From positions 1 through 64,000 of the forward strand of contig JAJLTO010000016.1 of the NCBI GenBank assembly GCA_030568195.1: a DNA stretch of 64,000 nucleotides, given 5' to 3'. The notes under the pieces were generated by a model, which saw nothing but the letters and a program-made list of their open reading frames with translations, did not search any database and had not been told where the DNA came from. Source of the DNA: Dipodascopsis uninucleata var. uninucleata (Eukaryota; Ascomycota; Lipomycetes; Lipomycetales; Lipomycetaceae). Every line of letters starts with the position of its first letter. The first letter of the stretch is position 1. Positions 11,922-22,866 of the stretch are shown here, piece after piece. The translations under genes were made by a program, and so were the position numbers.

Positions 11922-12507
11922 GCATGAAATTTTTTTCTTGTAGTTGGTTTGTAGCAGTTTGATATCGTGGTTTTTAGTGATCTTAAAAACTTATGATTGC
12001 GGTTATATTTCTGTAGTTGGGTGTTCCATACATTTATACTTTTCAATATAATAATGTTTAAATGGAGCTGTAATAATCTTTATCAGTTCGAAGTGTGGAA
12101 AAGAACAGTAAAACCTTGCTAAATAGCACAATTGTTAGTAATATTTGTACATTGCTTACGTATTATCTACGAAACGCGAACACACCATTTTGGAGTCGGT
12201 ACTCAATACCAAGTATCCGTGGACTTGAGATAATAATCTCAGTCTTCTATTGTCAAGGGAACTTCCTTATTAAGAAATCAGATAGCAGAAGTTTTAGGAC
12301 GTAGATGATTATGACTTTCCACCGCCGGTTTACATTAATAACAACAAGAAGAAAGAAAATAGAAGCCTGAACTGCGACGATCCTATGCTCGCGGTGATCA
12401 TTAGGATCAGTTTTATTGACCTTGTTGGAATCGGAAATGTGGTTAGAGCAACTTTGATTTCCCATCATTTCTAAGGCAGGCATTTTAAGCTGTAGCTCTA
12501 GATGCTG

Positions 12508-12720
12508 TTATTTACAAGTGTTCTCAATGCGTGTATTTTCTAACTCCAGAACAGTGCGAATCATGCAGTCTGCTGTTTCCAGAGCTCTCTCTTCCGGCAA
12601 TATATATGATGTTGGCCAGAAAATTATCGTCCAACATGCCCTCGAGAGAGAATATGTGATATTATAGTCCGTCAAATCTCTTCCTGTCTGTTCCATGATA
12701 GATTGGAATAGCGACATCAT
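12508..12720 (-). CDS. Small open frame of unknown function (doubtful)
   Basis: An ATG-started frame of 70 residues, with a plausible soluble composition (EERALETADCMIRTVLELEN near the end). There is no recognisable family, no obvious promoter and no splice extension I could justify. It may be a remnant or chance. Confidence 0.15.
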   Translation of the reverse strand: MMSLFQSIMEQTGRDLTDYNITYSLSRACWTIIFWPTSYILPEERALETADCMIRTVLELENTRIENTCK

Positions 12721-13450
12721 CCATCCTACATTCCCCTCTCCTCTCCTATTTCATCGTAGTCACACTCCAATTGTGAATGCTGTGTATTTTTATATGTAAA
12801 AACAATTCGTCAACTGTATCAATCTCGACGTAATAATGAATGTCAGAGTGGATTTCTTTGTGGCTTCCACCTTCCCGCCCTTTACCTTACTAGCATTTCA
12901 CTAATACTCCTACTTTCATGAAAAGTTAGAAAATGTAGCCGCTCTCCAGTAGCCTCCGTGACAATTCCAAAAGAGTCATCACTTCCAATGGACAGTCAGT
13001 GAGGCTATGGCTAATAATTTGCTTCTAAGATTGCTATCTATTCTTGATAGTGATTGCATCTGCAAGTAACGGCAATGAAACATCTTTCTCTCTCTTAGCT
13101 CAAAGGTCTAGCACTGATGTCAGACGGACTTAATCATTCCTCGGAGCTACGTACTTCAGGCGTGTCCTAATGGTATATAAGACCATTTCAGCTCAAATAT
13201 TGATTGCACTCAACATACATTACACCTGGCAGGATCAAACCTTCTAGTTCCGCTGATATGCTGTCAATCTCGTTCGTTTTAGACATCTCTAGTGAGCTAT
13301 CATTCCTTCGAACAGCATACATGTGCTCTTATACGCTGCTCTGTTTCCGGAGTATCTTAGAGCTATACTTGTAGGTCATGATTCTTTTGAAAGAATATGA
13401 TGCGGTACAGCTAGTTCAGTTGACGGCTCTCGACGTTCTTATTTTAGAAG

Positions 13451-13576
13451 CTACCTGTCGCGATCAATTGACTCTCTGATGAACCGAATAATTCTGTCAA
13501 AATCTTCAGCAGAGTAAACTCGGAAGAGAGAAGACATCTCCGGGGTAAACTGATTTAGGAAGTCTAGCTGCTCCAT
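13451..13576 (-). CDS. Very short protein-like frame, perhaps an orphan exon
   Basis: ATG to TAG, 41 residues, beginning MEQLDFLNQFTPEM and including RVYSAEDFDRIIRF. The composition looks coding, rich in charged residues and aromatics. The TAG overlaps a possible donor (CAG/GTAGCT), so it could be the first exon of a lost or mis-spliced gene. No family was recognised. Confidence 0.15.
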   Translation of the reverse strand: MEQLDFLNQFTPEMSSLFRVYSAEDFDRIIRFIRESIDRDR

Positions 13577-14938
13577 ATTATCAAGTGATTGCCAGTGAAC
13601 CTTCAAAGGTCAGATAAAAGATATAATTTACTATCGCGAATATAAATGTCCTCTATAACAATATCAAGAGTAGTGCTAGTGTGATTCATTTCTCAAATAA
13701 TGCATTAAGATATACTAGCTACCTATTAGTGGTACTGGAAGGATAGTGATTTATTCTGTCTATTGTGCGTGAGATAACAAAAACTTGTGGCTAGTATGCA
13801 ATCTAGTATGTGAACTCGTAGACTGTAGATGTGAATTACTACAATGATAATAAAAACATTTAAGTGGTATTTTAATTCAAAGTTTAAGGCTATATCATGT
13901 TAACTCTAAGATCCTTAACGCATTTGCTTGCTCTCGATTATCGTCTCTTCGTGCTTGGCCCATTAGCATGTAGCCAAAAGTTGACGCGACAGGCAAATAA
14001 ATCCCTGAGATCTTATTTATTTCTGCCATGGAATTCATGACCAAATAGCTAAATAATCAGCTACAAGTTGCGCTATAGGTGACCTATTTATGCTTTTCCA
14101 TTAAGTATACCAGATCTATCAGCAAATCTATCGTAAAAGGTTTCATAATCAGTTAGAGTACACTTAAGGAAGCTCAATGACTCCAAAGACCATACTTTCT
14201 AGATCAATCTTGCTTTGCGCTGGTTATCATAGCTTTCACATGTGTGTTTCAGTGACTCTCAGTGATATTTACCAAACATCAGTGCCCTCAAGAACCCACT
14301 TGGGCTTTTTCAGACCTTAAGATCATATCATCTAATGGAATAAATAAAAAAATGGTCAAGACCACAGTCCAAATCCCGATAGCGTCGTAAGAGGCGAGGC
14401 ACAAGAGCCTGTGTGACTTGGCGAGCGCTCCTGATAGTTGCTTACCCATAATATTTTCAGTTGCACTACTGGTGAAGAAATCTCACCAGCATTGACTTTC
14501 CTACTGGGAGGTGACAGAGTTTTGACGATATCGTCTTACATGAACTTTGAAAATGTATATGATTGCTTGCCATGGCATATCACGTATAACTTTTAATTTT
14601 TCACGAATGTATTTTTCTATCTTTCTAACACGACTGCACAGCATGTTGAACTTGAAACCCATTGATACAATTGTTAATATTCAGTTATTTTACGTTAACA
14701 GCTTTGTTAAAAGAGATTGAATTAGCATTCCTATTTCCTTTTTCATATCTGAAGTATTAAATTTTTTATCTTCTAATAATATAGGTGCCATTATCGTCAT
14801 AATATTTATATGTCACCAATATCAGTTGCGTAGTAACGAGGTCCCCATATAACAAGCCTATTCGATGGAGACTGCAGCTCCATTTGAAGCAGTATGCCTG
14901 AGGATGTTTTTCTGGATGATCTATAAACGACTAGCGAA

Positions 14939-15907
14939 CTATAGATTCAGACTCGCACCTGGCGCGATCGTCTCCAGAATCTCTCGCAATTCCGTCCAAA
15001 GCTTTTCAGCTGCTTTCTTGCCTTCTTCGCTCTTGACAAAGTCAGATAGAGCTCCATCATCTATTAGCCCATTATGCATATACCTGCCATGAGATTCTTT
15101 TCCTGCAACAGCTGCAGCTACAAGTGTCCGGCTTCCCACCTCCGTCGTACGAGCGAGGAAGAACTTAAAAATTTGAAGGCCCAAGCCCGCATTGCGTAAC
15201 AGCTCGGAATGACATAACCCAGGATTAAGCATATTGATGATCACACCACTGTCTTCCAGTTTGGGCGCAATTTGTCGGACGAGGAGGACTTCGATGAGCT
15301 TACTGGTAGGATATCTTTCAGACATTCTAGCATTAGTCTGGTCATCAAGAGCGACAAAAGTGTTAGGCTCTTTCCATTCGGGGAATGACGACATGGCATG
15401 AACTTCGCTCGACACGATAACAAGACGGGGATGAATGCCAAATGCCTCTGCGGATGACTTTAATTTAGGAAGTATTAGTAGAGCCAGAAGAAACGTACTG
15501 ATAACATTGATTGTGATAGTGCGTTCGTGACCTTCGGCTATCATGAAATCAGATGACGCGACACCGGCGTTCTCAAGAAGAACATCGAGACGTGGCAGTT
15601 TAGATGCTCGGTCTGCGAATGACTTGACTGAGGCATAGGAGGAAAGGTCAAGCTGCCAAACCTCGATGACGGCCGGATCACACTTGGTGGTAATCTCAAT
15701 ATCCTTCTTCGCTTGTTCTCCAGCATTAAGATTGCGAACAGCCAAAATCACTTTGGCAGCCCCGAGACGAGCAAAATGACGAGCCGCTTCTTTACCAAGA
15801 CCAGTATTGGAGCCGGTTACAATGATTGTTTGTCCGGCCAAGGAGGTACTAGGAATCGCAGGTGTCACAAAAAGCTGCGCGTAAAGGAAACCGAAAATGC
15901 CATTCAT
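14939..15907 (-). CDS. Short-chain dehydrogenase, retinol-dehydrogenase/TIC32-like
   Basis: A 322-residue classical SDR on the minus strand, complete and without introns. The Rossmann loop is TGSNTGLG (residues 31-38), the NAG motif is ENAGVAS (around 112-118), and the active site reads S166 in VSSEV with Y199-P-T-S-K203. The hydrophobic N-terminus (MNGIFGFLYAQLFVTP) could be a membrane anchor, common in retinol-dehydrogenase-like fungal SDRs. It would reduce or oxidise a carbonyl or alcohol using NAD(P); the substrate is unknown. It is transcribed divergently from the NmrA-like gene at 16511, and the shared 600-base promoter holds a perfect TCCGTACGGA palindrome. Confidence 0.9.
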   Translation of the reverse strand: MNGIFGFLYAQLFVTPAIPSTSLAGQTIIVTGSNTGLGKEAARHFARLGAAKVILAVRNLNAGEQAKKDIEITTKCDPAVIEVWQLDLSSYASVKSFADRASKLPRLDVLLENAGVASSDFMIAEGHERTITINVISTFLLALLILPKLKSSAEAFGIHPRLVIVSSEVHAMSSFPEWKEPNTFVALDDQTNARMSERYPTSKLIEVLLVRQIAPKLEDSGVIINMLNPGLCHSELLRNAGLGLQIFKFFLARTTEVGSRTLVAAAVAGKESHGRYMHNGLIDDGALSDFVKSEEGKKAAEKLWTELREILETIAPGASLNL

Positions 15908-16510
15908 ACTGAAATTAACTTAGATCAACGATGACGATATAGTAGAGCAAATCGGGTGGATTAATATGATTAGTGTATAAGTCTCAGTGTAATAATATAA
16001 TGATCTATAGTATTTAAAAGCCACAGGATAACAAAGGTAATATAAGTTATCTTATACTCTTAACAGGGTATGTAAGAGTAATACCAGGCTCTCATAATAC
16101 TTGACATTTTATGAGGACCAAAATCTCAAAGTTCACCTTAAGCGATGTATCCCTCGCTTTGCATAATGAATTGGGACATATTTTAAGTCCGTACGGATCT
16201 AAGTATACGGAAATAAATACATGAATAGATCACGTTCACTCCACTCATTATTGACAATATATTCGCTACTTTAAGAAGAACTATCATGCCATGATATACT
16301 GCTATCAGAGAGATTACAATATTCCGGCACTTTTTCAGTGGAGTTAGAACGGACTTTAGATGAAAATATAGGGCTCGGAAGCTATATGATTATAAAAGTC
16401 TGCACTTTACATCCTGTTCACATTGTCGGCGAACCACAAAGCTTTCTATTTTAACTCAACTCAATACCTGGATATAAGATATCAAACAGCAAGACGTGGT
16501 ACAGATTCAT
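15908..16510. promoter_or_regulatory. Divergent promoter of the SDR and NmrA-like genes
   Basis: About 600 bases between two genes transcribed away from each other. It is AT-rich, with the palindrome TCCGTACGGA at 16188-16197 near the middle. A further CGG lies just beyond, in AGTATACGG. Confidence 0.55.
16188..16197. promoter_or_regulatory. Perfect palindrome TCCGTACGGA (CCG-N2-CGG everted repeat)
   Basis: A 10-base perfect palindrome about 280 bases upstream of the SDR ATG and 314 bases upstream of the NmrA-like ATG. CGG/CCG triplets in fixed spacing are the usual targets of Zn2Cys6 regulators. That it is a binding site is inference. Confidence 0.4.
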
Positions 16511-17530
16511 ATGGCTACTTCATTCGTGAATAGACAGCCCGCTGGTTTTAGGAATCGCGTAAAAAGTGTTGCTATTATCGGTGCTGGTGGACGATCTGGC
16601 GGCGTCATTGCAGATGCCTTGATCAAAGGGAAGAAACATCGAATTACCGCTCTTACTCGATCAAATAGTACCAGCAAGTTGCCCTCTGGACTGCATGATA
16701 TCAAGGAAGTTGATTACAACAACCGTGACTCTCTTGTTAGGGCCCTGGATGGACAAGACGTTTTAATCATCACCATGAGTGTGATGGCTCCCCGGGACAG
16801 CCAGATCAAGCTCATTGACGCTGCCGTGGAAGCAGGTGTTAAGTGGATCATGCCAAATGAATGGGGTGGCGACCATTCGAATGTGGAGGTGAGCAAGGAT
16901 GCTTTACTCTACGATCGTATCGCTTATGTCAGGGAATACATTGAGAAAGTCGGCGCAGACAAGACTCGATGGATTAGTCTTTGCTGTGGATTTTGGTATG
17001 AGTTCAGCTTGGCTGGAACAGAGGCAAGATACGGCTTCGACTTTGACAAAAAGACACTGACATTGTATGGAGACGGCAACACTAAAATTAACACTTCTAC
17101 CTGGCCACAAGTTGGTAGAGCTGTTGCCAGTCTTCTATCGATGAAGATTCTTCCGGAAGACGAGAAGGACAAAAGTCCGTGCCTGGTTCAGTACAATAAT
17201 AAATCCGTTTACGTTTCTTCATTCTTCATCAGTCAGAGAGACATGTTTGAATCCGTCCTCCGAGTGACGGGTGACAGTGAAAAAGACTGGACAATCACCC
17301 ATGAAGACGTCGTCGAGCGTTACAGGCGTGGAAAGAAACTTATGAAGGAAGGTAAGATGGTCGGCTTTGGAATTCTTTTATACGCTCGAGTCTTCTACAA
17401 GGACGGAGCGGGCGATTTCAACGATAAGCTTGACAATCATATACTAGGATTGCCGATGGAAAGTCTCGACAATGCTACTAGAGTTGCGGTAGCTATGGCA
17501 CTTTCTAACGATACTAATCCTCTTGATTAA
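16511..17530 (+). CDS. NmrA-like / isoflavone-reductase-like NAD(P)-binding protein
   Basis: 339 residues from the first true ATG at 16511; the open frame continues upstream only through non-ATG codons. The N-terminal dinucleotide loop is AIIGAGGRSGG (about residues 21-31), followed by the basic stretch ALTRSNSTSK that suits NADP. The middle block, VKWIMPNEWGGD, is typical of fungal NmrA-like/isoflavone reductase-like proteins (atypical extended SDRs). Members act as redox-sensing regulators or reduce aromatic compounds. Which applies here cannot be told. There is no intron and no lesion. It forms a divergent pair with the SDR at 14939-15907, suggesting co-regulation. Confidence 0.88.
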   Translation: MATSFVNRQPAGFRNRVKSVAIIGAGGRSGGVIADALIKGKKHRITALTRSNSTSKLPSGLHDIKEVDYNNRDSLVRALDGQDVLIITMSVMAPRDSQIKLIDAAVEAGVKWIMPNEWGGDHSNVEVSKDALLYDRIAYVREYIEKVGADKTRWISLCCGFWYEFSLAGTEARYGFDFDKKTLTLYGDGNTKINTSTWPQVGRAVASLLSMKILPEDEKDKSPCLVQYNNKSVYVSSFFISQRDMFESVLRVTGDSEKDWTITHEDVVERYRRGKKLMKEGKMVGFGILLYARVFYKDGAGDFNDKLDNHILGLPMESLDNATRVAVAMALSNDTNPLD

Positions 17531-19190
17531 CCGCTTTGCAAACACGCGCATATTTTTGCACGATATGTCGAAGTCATCTTAGATTTTATTTGTGTGGCAA
17601 TGGTACTTACAAGGCAACTATGATCATAAATATAATTCGAAGATGACTTCGTTGATGTATATTTCACGTAATCTGGAATTGAATTTCAAATTGGAAAAAA
17701 GTCAGGTCTTGTTGATGATGAGAGTGGTGAAACCCTGTAGTTATTATTTCACTGCTACTCTGACCACTATCCCTAATTGAGCCTCACTCGATCACAGGTC
17801 AGTCCCGGGATCTCTCTACCGTAAGTTGTCGCCGAAATGAGATTTAAAGAAAAATAAAATTGTCTTCTTTTGTACGATGATCTTACTGCTTTGACTGGCT
17901 ATTGATGCTAGAAACCTTGAGTTCATAGGATTATTCCATGTCTGCGCGATATTAACACAGAGAAAGCATAATAGGGAGCACAGAATGACTGAGTATTTCA
18001 TTTTTCAAAGGCCCTTATTCCTCTATAGAAGTTCTGCTAGTCATGCTGATTCTCCGTGGTCATTTGTAATGGACGTACATTCCAATCGCATCGTCGTTTA
18101 AGTCGAGATCAACAAGACTTTATAATTTTGTAATTAGGAGTGTACTTTTCTCCAGATGGTGAAGTTCTTGGAACATATGCCTAGTTGATCACTATAGTGA
18201 ACGAGATTAAGTGGACGTTTCTAAAGTGTAACAAGATATGTATTCTTACCATTTCGTCCGACTCACTAATGATCGATAGCCTCTTGACGTTTCAATACCA
18301 GATATGCAGCAGATTATTGAAAGTGCGGTAAAAATTCAATGATGACTTAGAACGCACTAAAGGAACTGCTGGTATTGAAGAAATCAGCAACATGAAGCTG
18401 TCCTTGAGAGATTTTTACGATGACATGCAAGCGCAACTTAGTCTTCTCTGAAAGTACAACACAACCGGATTATTACATGCGAAGGAAATATGCGTAAAGA
18501 TTCCTGTTTTGTATAACAATCTAAAGCGTTATAAAACTGGAAGGAGAGTGCAGATTGGAACATGACTTCATCAAGATTGTTACAATTCGTTATTAGTTTA
18601 ATAAGCATACAAGCCAGTGTAAATAGTCCTATAGACTACTGCTTATGATTGAAATCGCTGTCTAGCTACTAAAATTTACTGCCAATCTTTTCTTCATTAT
18701 ATTATTATAGCTTATGTTCTGACATTGAAAATTAGGCATTTGTTGGCCGAATGATCTGATGATGCGCAACTGAAATCAGATGCTGAGTAAAGTGAGAAAT
18801 GGGAAGTGAACAAAACGACAAGCGAATTCTGAAGGGCCCTTGAGTTACACAACTCAGCCATACCACATATTTCCAGCATTCCTTTTCTAATTTTTATTTA
18901 AGTTTGAGAGCAAAACGGCGTGGCCAAGATCTCTAGCGATAAATTCTATGTTCTTTGTTCGTAAAAGCTAGCTCTATGTTTCTAGATATACGACTCTTAT
19001 TGAAATGAAGGTGCATGACACATACCCTTGTAGTATCAAGAAGTGGAAAATCTTGTTTCACTGTATCGAAATAAGCAGCTTTTTCCTGAGGCAGCTTATT
19101 TCATATATAGCACAGTAACTAGAAAGTAAACGAATGACCGTCATAATGAATGTGGTTAAAATAAAGAAAGACAATCGCCTGTTGGTAGCT
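17531..19190. other. Gene-poor interval with a possible decayed WD40-like fragment
   Basis: No intact gene. A splice-acceptor-like TTGTAATTAG at about 18131-18140 is followed by a frame reading GVYFSPDGEVLGTYA, a WD40-blade-like motif that soon hits a stop. About 200 bases further on there are protein-like frames with no recognised family. This could be a decayed gene, but the evidence is thin. Confidence 0.3.
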
Positions 19191-20155
19191 TTAGTATTCT
19201 GAATCTTCCAGGCTCGGAGGATATTTCTCTGTTGAACCTAATGATGCTGTATCTAGAGTCTGAACTGTGTTAGGATGTAACACTGCGAGGGTTATAGCTA
19301 ATATAGCCATCATTGCGGCATCAAATACGTAGAAGCACCATTCTTGATTAACGATCACAGATGAAGGATCTGTAATACGAAATTCTATCAATCGATAGAT
19401 AGTGCGAATTAAAATTACTATACATGCAATAAACATACCCAGAGCATGTCTTTCAAAATGACTAACAGAGTAGAACTCCTGTGTTGGTTCTCTAGTCATA
19501 TTGACGTAAAAGTAAACAAAAGCAGCAAAAAACAAAATAAACGAAACTAGTTGAATTATCATCCCTGCTGTAGCAATGGTCCTGCCTGTTTCAGACCTCG
19601 CTACATCTGTTATGTTAGCTGCAATTATTCCACCTCCTGCTGCCTGTACAATGAGGGTGATTATGTCGCTGACGATGAAGAATTTCGATAGCCATTTCAG
19701 CCTTCCAATCGAGTGACGTTCACCGTTTGTAATTTTCACAATGCGCGAAAGGCACATATAAATGCTCATCACATAGAATACCGGCCCAAGAAGGATGAGT
19801 ATTGTTTGGACAATGTATGCGGACAGATCAGCTGTGCCTCCTTTGATCGCTATCACGCGAAATACAAATCCAATGGTAATAACTAGTATTTCATGTCAGT
19901 TGGCGTCTACAGTTCCAGAAAGGCCATATCGTCAAAAGACTTACTAAATCCTCCGAAGACAAAAGAAAGCATTCGCCAGCCTCGCAAATATATGAGTAAT
20001 ATTAAATGTGCTGTGGTTGTAAGAAAGAATACAGTGCCCGCTGCGATGGCCGCTGCCAGCGAGGGATCGTATCCAAACAGGCCATTCGTCATGTCTAGTG
20101 TTTTTCTCTCTGGCCACTTCAAGGTCGCATTACAGGTGTTGAACTTCCCGCCCAT
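19191..20155 (-). CDS. RTA1-like seven-helix membrane protein, one intron
   Basis: Predicted plasma-membrane protein of the fungal RTA1 / lipid-translocating exporter family, linked in other yeasts to resistance to lipid-like drugs and to sphingoid-base handling. Exons on the minus strand are 20155-19945 and 19882-19191, with a 62-nt intron (GTAAGT donor, CTAG acceptor), giving 300 residues. The join yields GGFIITIGFVFRVIAIK, the expected TM3 region. The family hallmark LFGYDPSLAAAI follows a short N-terminus with a possible N-glycosylation site (CNAT), and about seven hydrophobic helices follow. I chose the ATG at 20155. A second in-frame Met lies just before LFGYDP, and an upstream ATG frame (20184-20273) could be a leader or an alternative first exon. 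Confidence 0.85.
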
Positions 20156-20183
20156 ATATATAAATGAAGTCAATTCCAAGCTC

Positions 20184-20273
20184 TCACCTAGGTTTGTTTA
20201 AAGGCTCGCCCAGCCTTGAAAGGTGTATGGTCAGTTCTTCTCCAAACTCTGCCTCTAAGCTGGCGATATCCAT
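20184..20273 (-). CDS. Upstream small frame or alternative first exon of the RTA1-like gene
   Basis: A 29-codon ATG frame (MDIASLEAEF...) just upstream of the RTA1-like start. Its TGA stop lies inside a good splice donor (AG/GTGAGA). It may be a regulatory upstream ORF. It could instead be a first exon spliced to an acceptor before KTLDMTNG, but that acceptor (GAGAG) is poor. Confidence 0.3.
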   Translation of the reverse strand: MDIASLEAEFGEELTIHLSRLGEPLNKPR

Positions 20274-22866
20274 TCTTGGCGAGATTTACCCCTGAAAAAG
20301 GTTAAAAATCTAACTACAACAGAAATAAAGTTACATGTCTGCATAAGCGAACTTTTTTGTGCCACTCCACAAAGTCTAAACCTAAAATAACGCAGAATCT
20401 GTGAGAATTTGTTTATAGCGCTCCACGCGTCCTATGAAGGCTATCCCCTTTACCTGTAATTAAAATTGCTAGATCTGATTGAGATACTCCCATCACTCAA
20501 TTGAGACTGTTATTCTATATTCTTGTGCTATAAATATACTTAGACCCTTATACAGTAATTGCATTTCAGACAAACGATATATATATGGTGTACTCACTGC
20601 ACGGCACTATAACCCCTGCTCTCTTACAACGGCTGCAATCACAAACTAACGTCTCTAAGATCAATGGCCAGCACTACGTATTCCACATTACGTTATGTCA
20701 GGGAAAGATATGTGCTCTAGCCGAATCAACGTCTAAAGAGATTCCCCTGATTCTATCTTGTCAATCGTGTCGATATACTACTTCGGCATCGTCACATATT
20801 GGCTTCCCAGTGAAGTATTGGCGTCATACCGTCAGCCTGTATGGGTCTTTCTCCAATAGAATTTAGTGCCCTTGGCATGAGCTATATACTAGATACATAT
20901 AGACTGCTTATTTAACTGCTATCACATTGGAGCCATACGGTATTGTAGACAATGGACTTAAGGATACTACGATAATCCAAGTTAATACTATATGATCCTT
21001 CGAGCTATTGAGAGGTCATCTCCTTAATTTTTCGCATATCACATTTCCATTTGTCTAAGTCTGGACTCAGAATCAATTTTATTGGAATTCTGCTGCTGAA
21101 TCCTTCATAAATGCCAATGCTATTATTATAAAGGATGTAGTTTCCATAGATACCATGAATTTAGTCTAATAACTGGCCATACTCATCCGGAAGTCAATGA
21201 TTCTCCCTCAATAAAATCGACCTATACCAAGTTTTCGTCACGTGCAAATCATAAAGGAATGCTAAAGAGAAAAGTTTCATATATTCTACATATGATTACG
21301 CTATTTTCCTATGTCAAGATCTATCTTTAACTCCTTTCACCGTTCGCAATCAGTATAGTATATCTGAACTCAGTAGATGTCTGCAGCTGGAATTCTCCTT
21401 TTAATACCAACTGCCTAACCGAAGGACCAAGATGATTATTTGGGTGGTCTTTCTTGCCGGCCATCATACACTACTGGTGATAACATTAAACATGCAACCG
21501 ACCTTCTATTGAAGTGTCCTTCTCTCTGCCAAAAATATTACCTAAATTTATAGCTTATTGCCTGGTTCTATTACAGCATACATGTCTAATGCTATTACCG
21601 AAATTTTGGGCCGTCTTAAAACTTCGTTCGAAATTCAGGATCAACAGTCGGTCGAAACTATAACGGTGCCATTTTCGTGGCTAAAGATTCGAAAAGCTCG
21701 CTCCAGCTCTATATTAGATGCTTTATATAGGGTCCACTACCAGCAAGCCTATCGATACTACTGATATTAACAATTGTTGTCGGTTCACTTTTGGATTGTA
21801 AAACTAGGACCGGTCTCTTGAGCACCCAGATCACTGCAAGATTATCCTTATTAAATAGCTAGTAGGCTCTTTGTCTGATAGTAGTTGAATCAACCTGCGA
21901 GTCCTCTTCCTCGCCAAACTATCTTCTTCGCAATCTCAGTAGCTTCTCGCTGCCAAAGTCTAATACAACCATCTACCATCTAATTACTCCACTCTGAAAG
22001 CATGTCAACTGTTTTGTAGCTTTTGAACTATGATCAGCATGCGAAATTTTGATTTTTAGTGCCTTGAAATATTACCCAGACTGAGATGAACCGTAATAAA
22101 TCAGAAAGGCTTCAGCATTTACGATGGCAGGAGCTACTATTATTCTACCTTTAAATAGCAGTTTTCCTTCAATATGATTCCTCTTTATATCGTTATGCCC
22201 TCATGGTTGCCGCTCATCTGCATTGTTTATACTGTGCCTGTTTGCATGACTGATGAGTGCCTTACACCGATTTGGGAGCAGAAACAGTAAGATTTAGAGT
22301 TCAGAATATCCGACTGCCCACATCCGTTTTGTTCGGTTCCTATAAACTCTAACTTGATTTGTAAACAAATCAATCAATCTAGGACAGCCGACTTCAAACT
22401 TTAAACGTTAAGTTGGGACAAGAGTTTTCAAGGTCCCGTTATTCGCGATCACAATCATGCTCAATCCTGTGTTATTTGCTACGACAAGTTCGCTTGGATT
22501 CTAGCCAACAAAACTGCCTTGAATACGTCCATCTATTATTTTCCGAATTACTTAAGCGTGATTTGAACACTCGCATTGTACAGTCCTCACCTCGGCTACC
22601 TTGTATAGTATTCATGTTGTTCACAATATTCTACATAAAAGCGCTTGCTCGCCATCCATAAACATGTCTTGCATAATTACTAGACCTTTCTATTTCGCTT
22701 ATATTTATCAGTTTAGTAAACCATCTGTATTTCATAATATCTGTTAAGCTTCAAAACAATTTGCTCAGCAGCACACTGTCGTTAACTGGCCAAAGAAAAA
22801 ATTATTCTTGTTTGACATTTTCTTGACATTTCTTTATACATCATTTAATAGAAATAGTAAAAACAT
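20274..22866. other. Gene-poor interval
   Basis: About 2.6 kb containing only short unsupported frames. The only one with an ATG and a TATA-like sequence upstream is listed at 20585-20866. I see no repeats, RNA genes or recognisable pseudogenes. Confidence 0.4.
20585..20866 (+). CDS. Small open frame of unknown function (doubtful)
   Basis: 93 codons from an ATG preceded by TATAAATATA about 55 bases upstream. The translation has six Cys (for example CQSCRY) and no signal peptide or known family. It could be a small gene or chance. Confidence 0.2.
   Translation: MVYSLHGTITPALLQRLQSQTNVSKINGQHYVFHITLCQGKICALAESTSKEIPLILSCQSCRYTTSASSHIGFPVKYWRHTVSLYGSFSNRI

Larger units (their letters stand above)
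11922..14938. other. Gene-poor interval
   Basis: About 3 kb between the hexose transporter and the converging SDR gene. No family could be recognised on either strand. Two short ATG-started frames are listed separately (12508-12720 and 13451-13576, both minus strand). A third protein-like patch without a start lies on the minus strand near 14.35-14.5 kb. No RNA gene was recognised. Confidence 0.45.
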
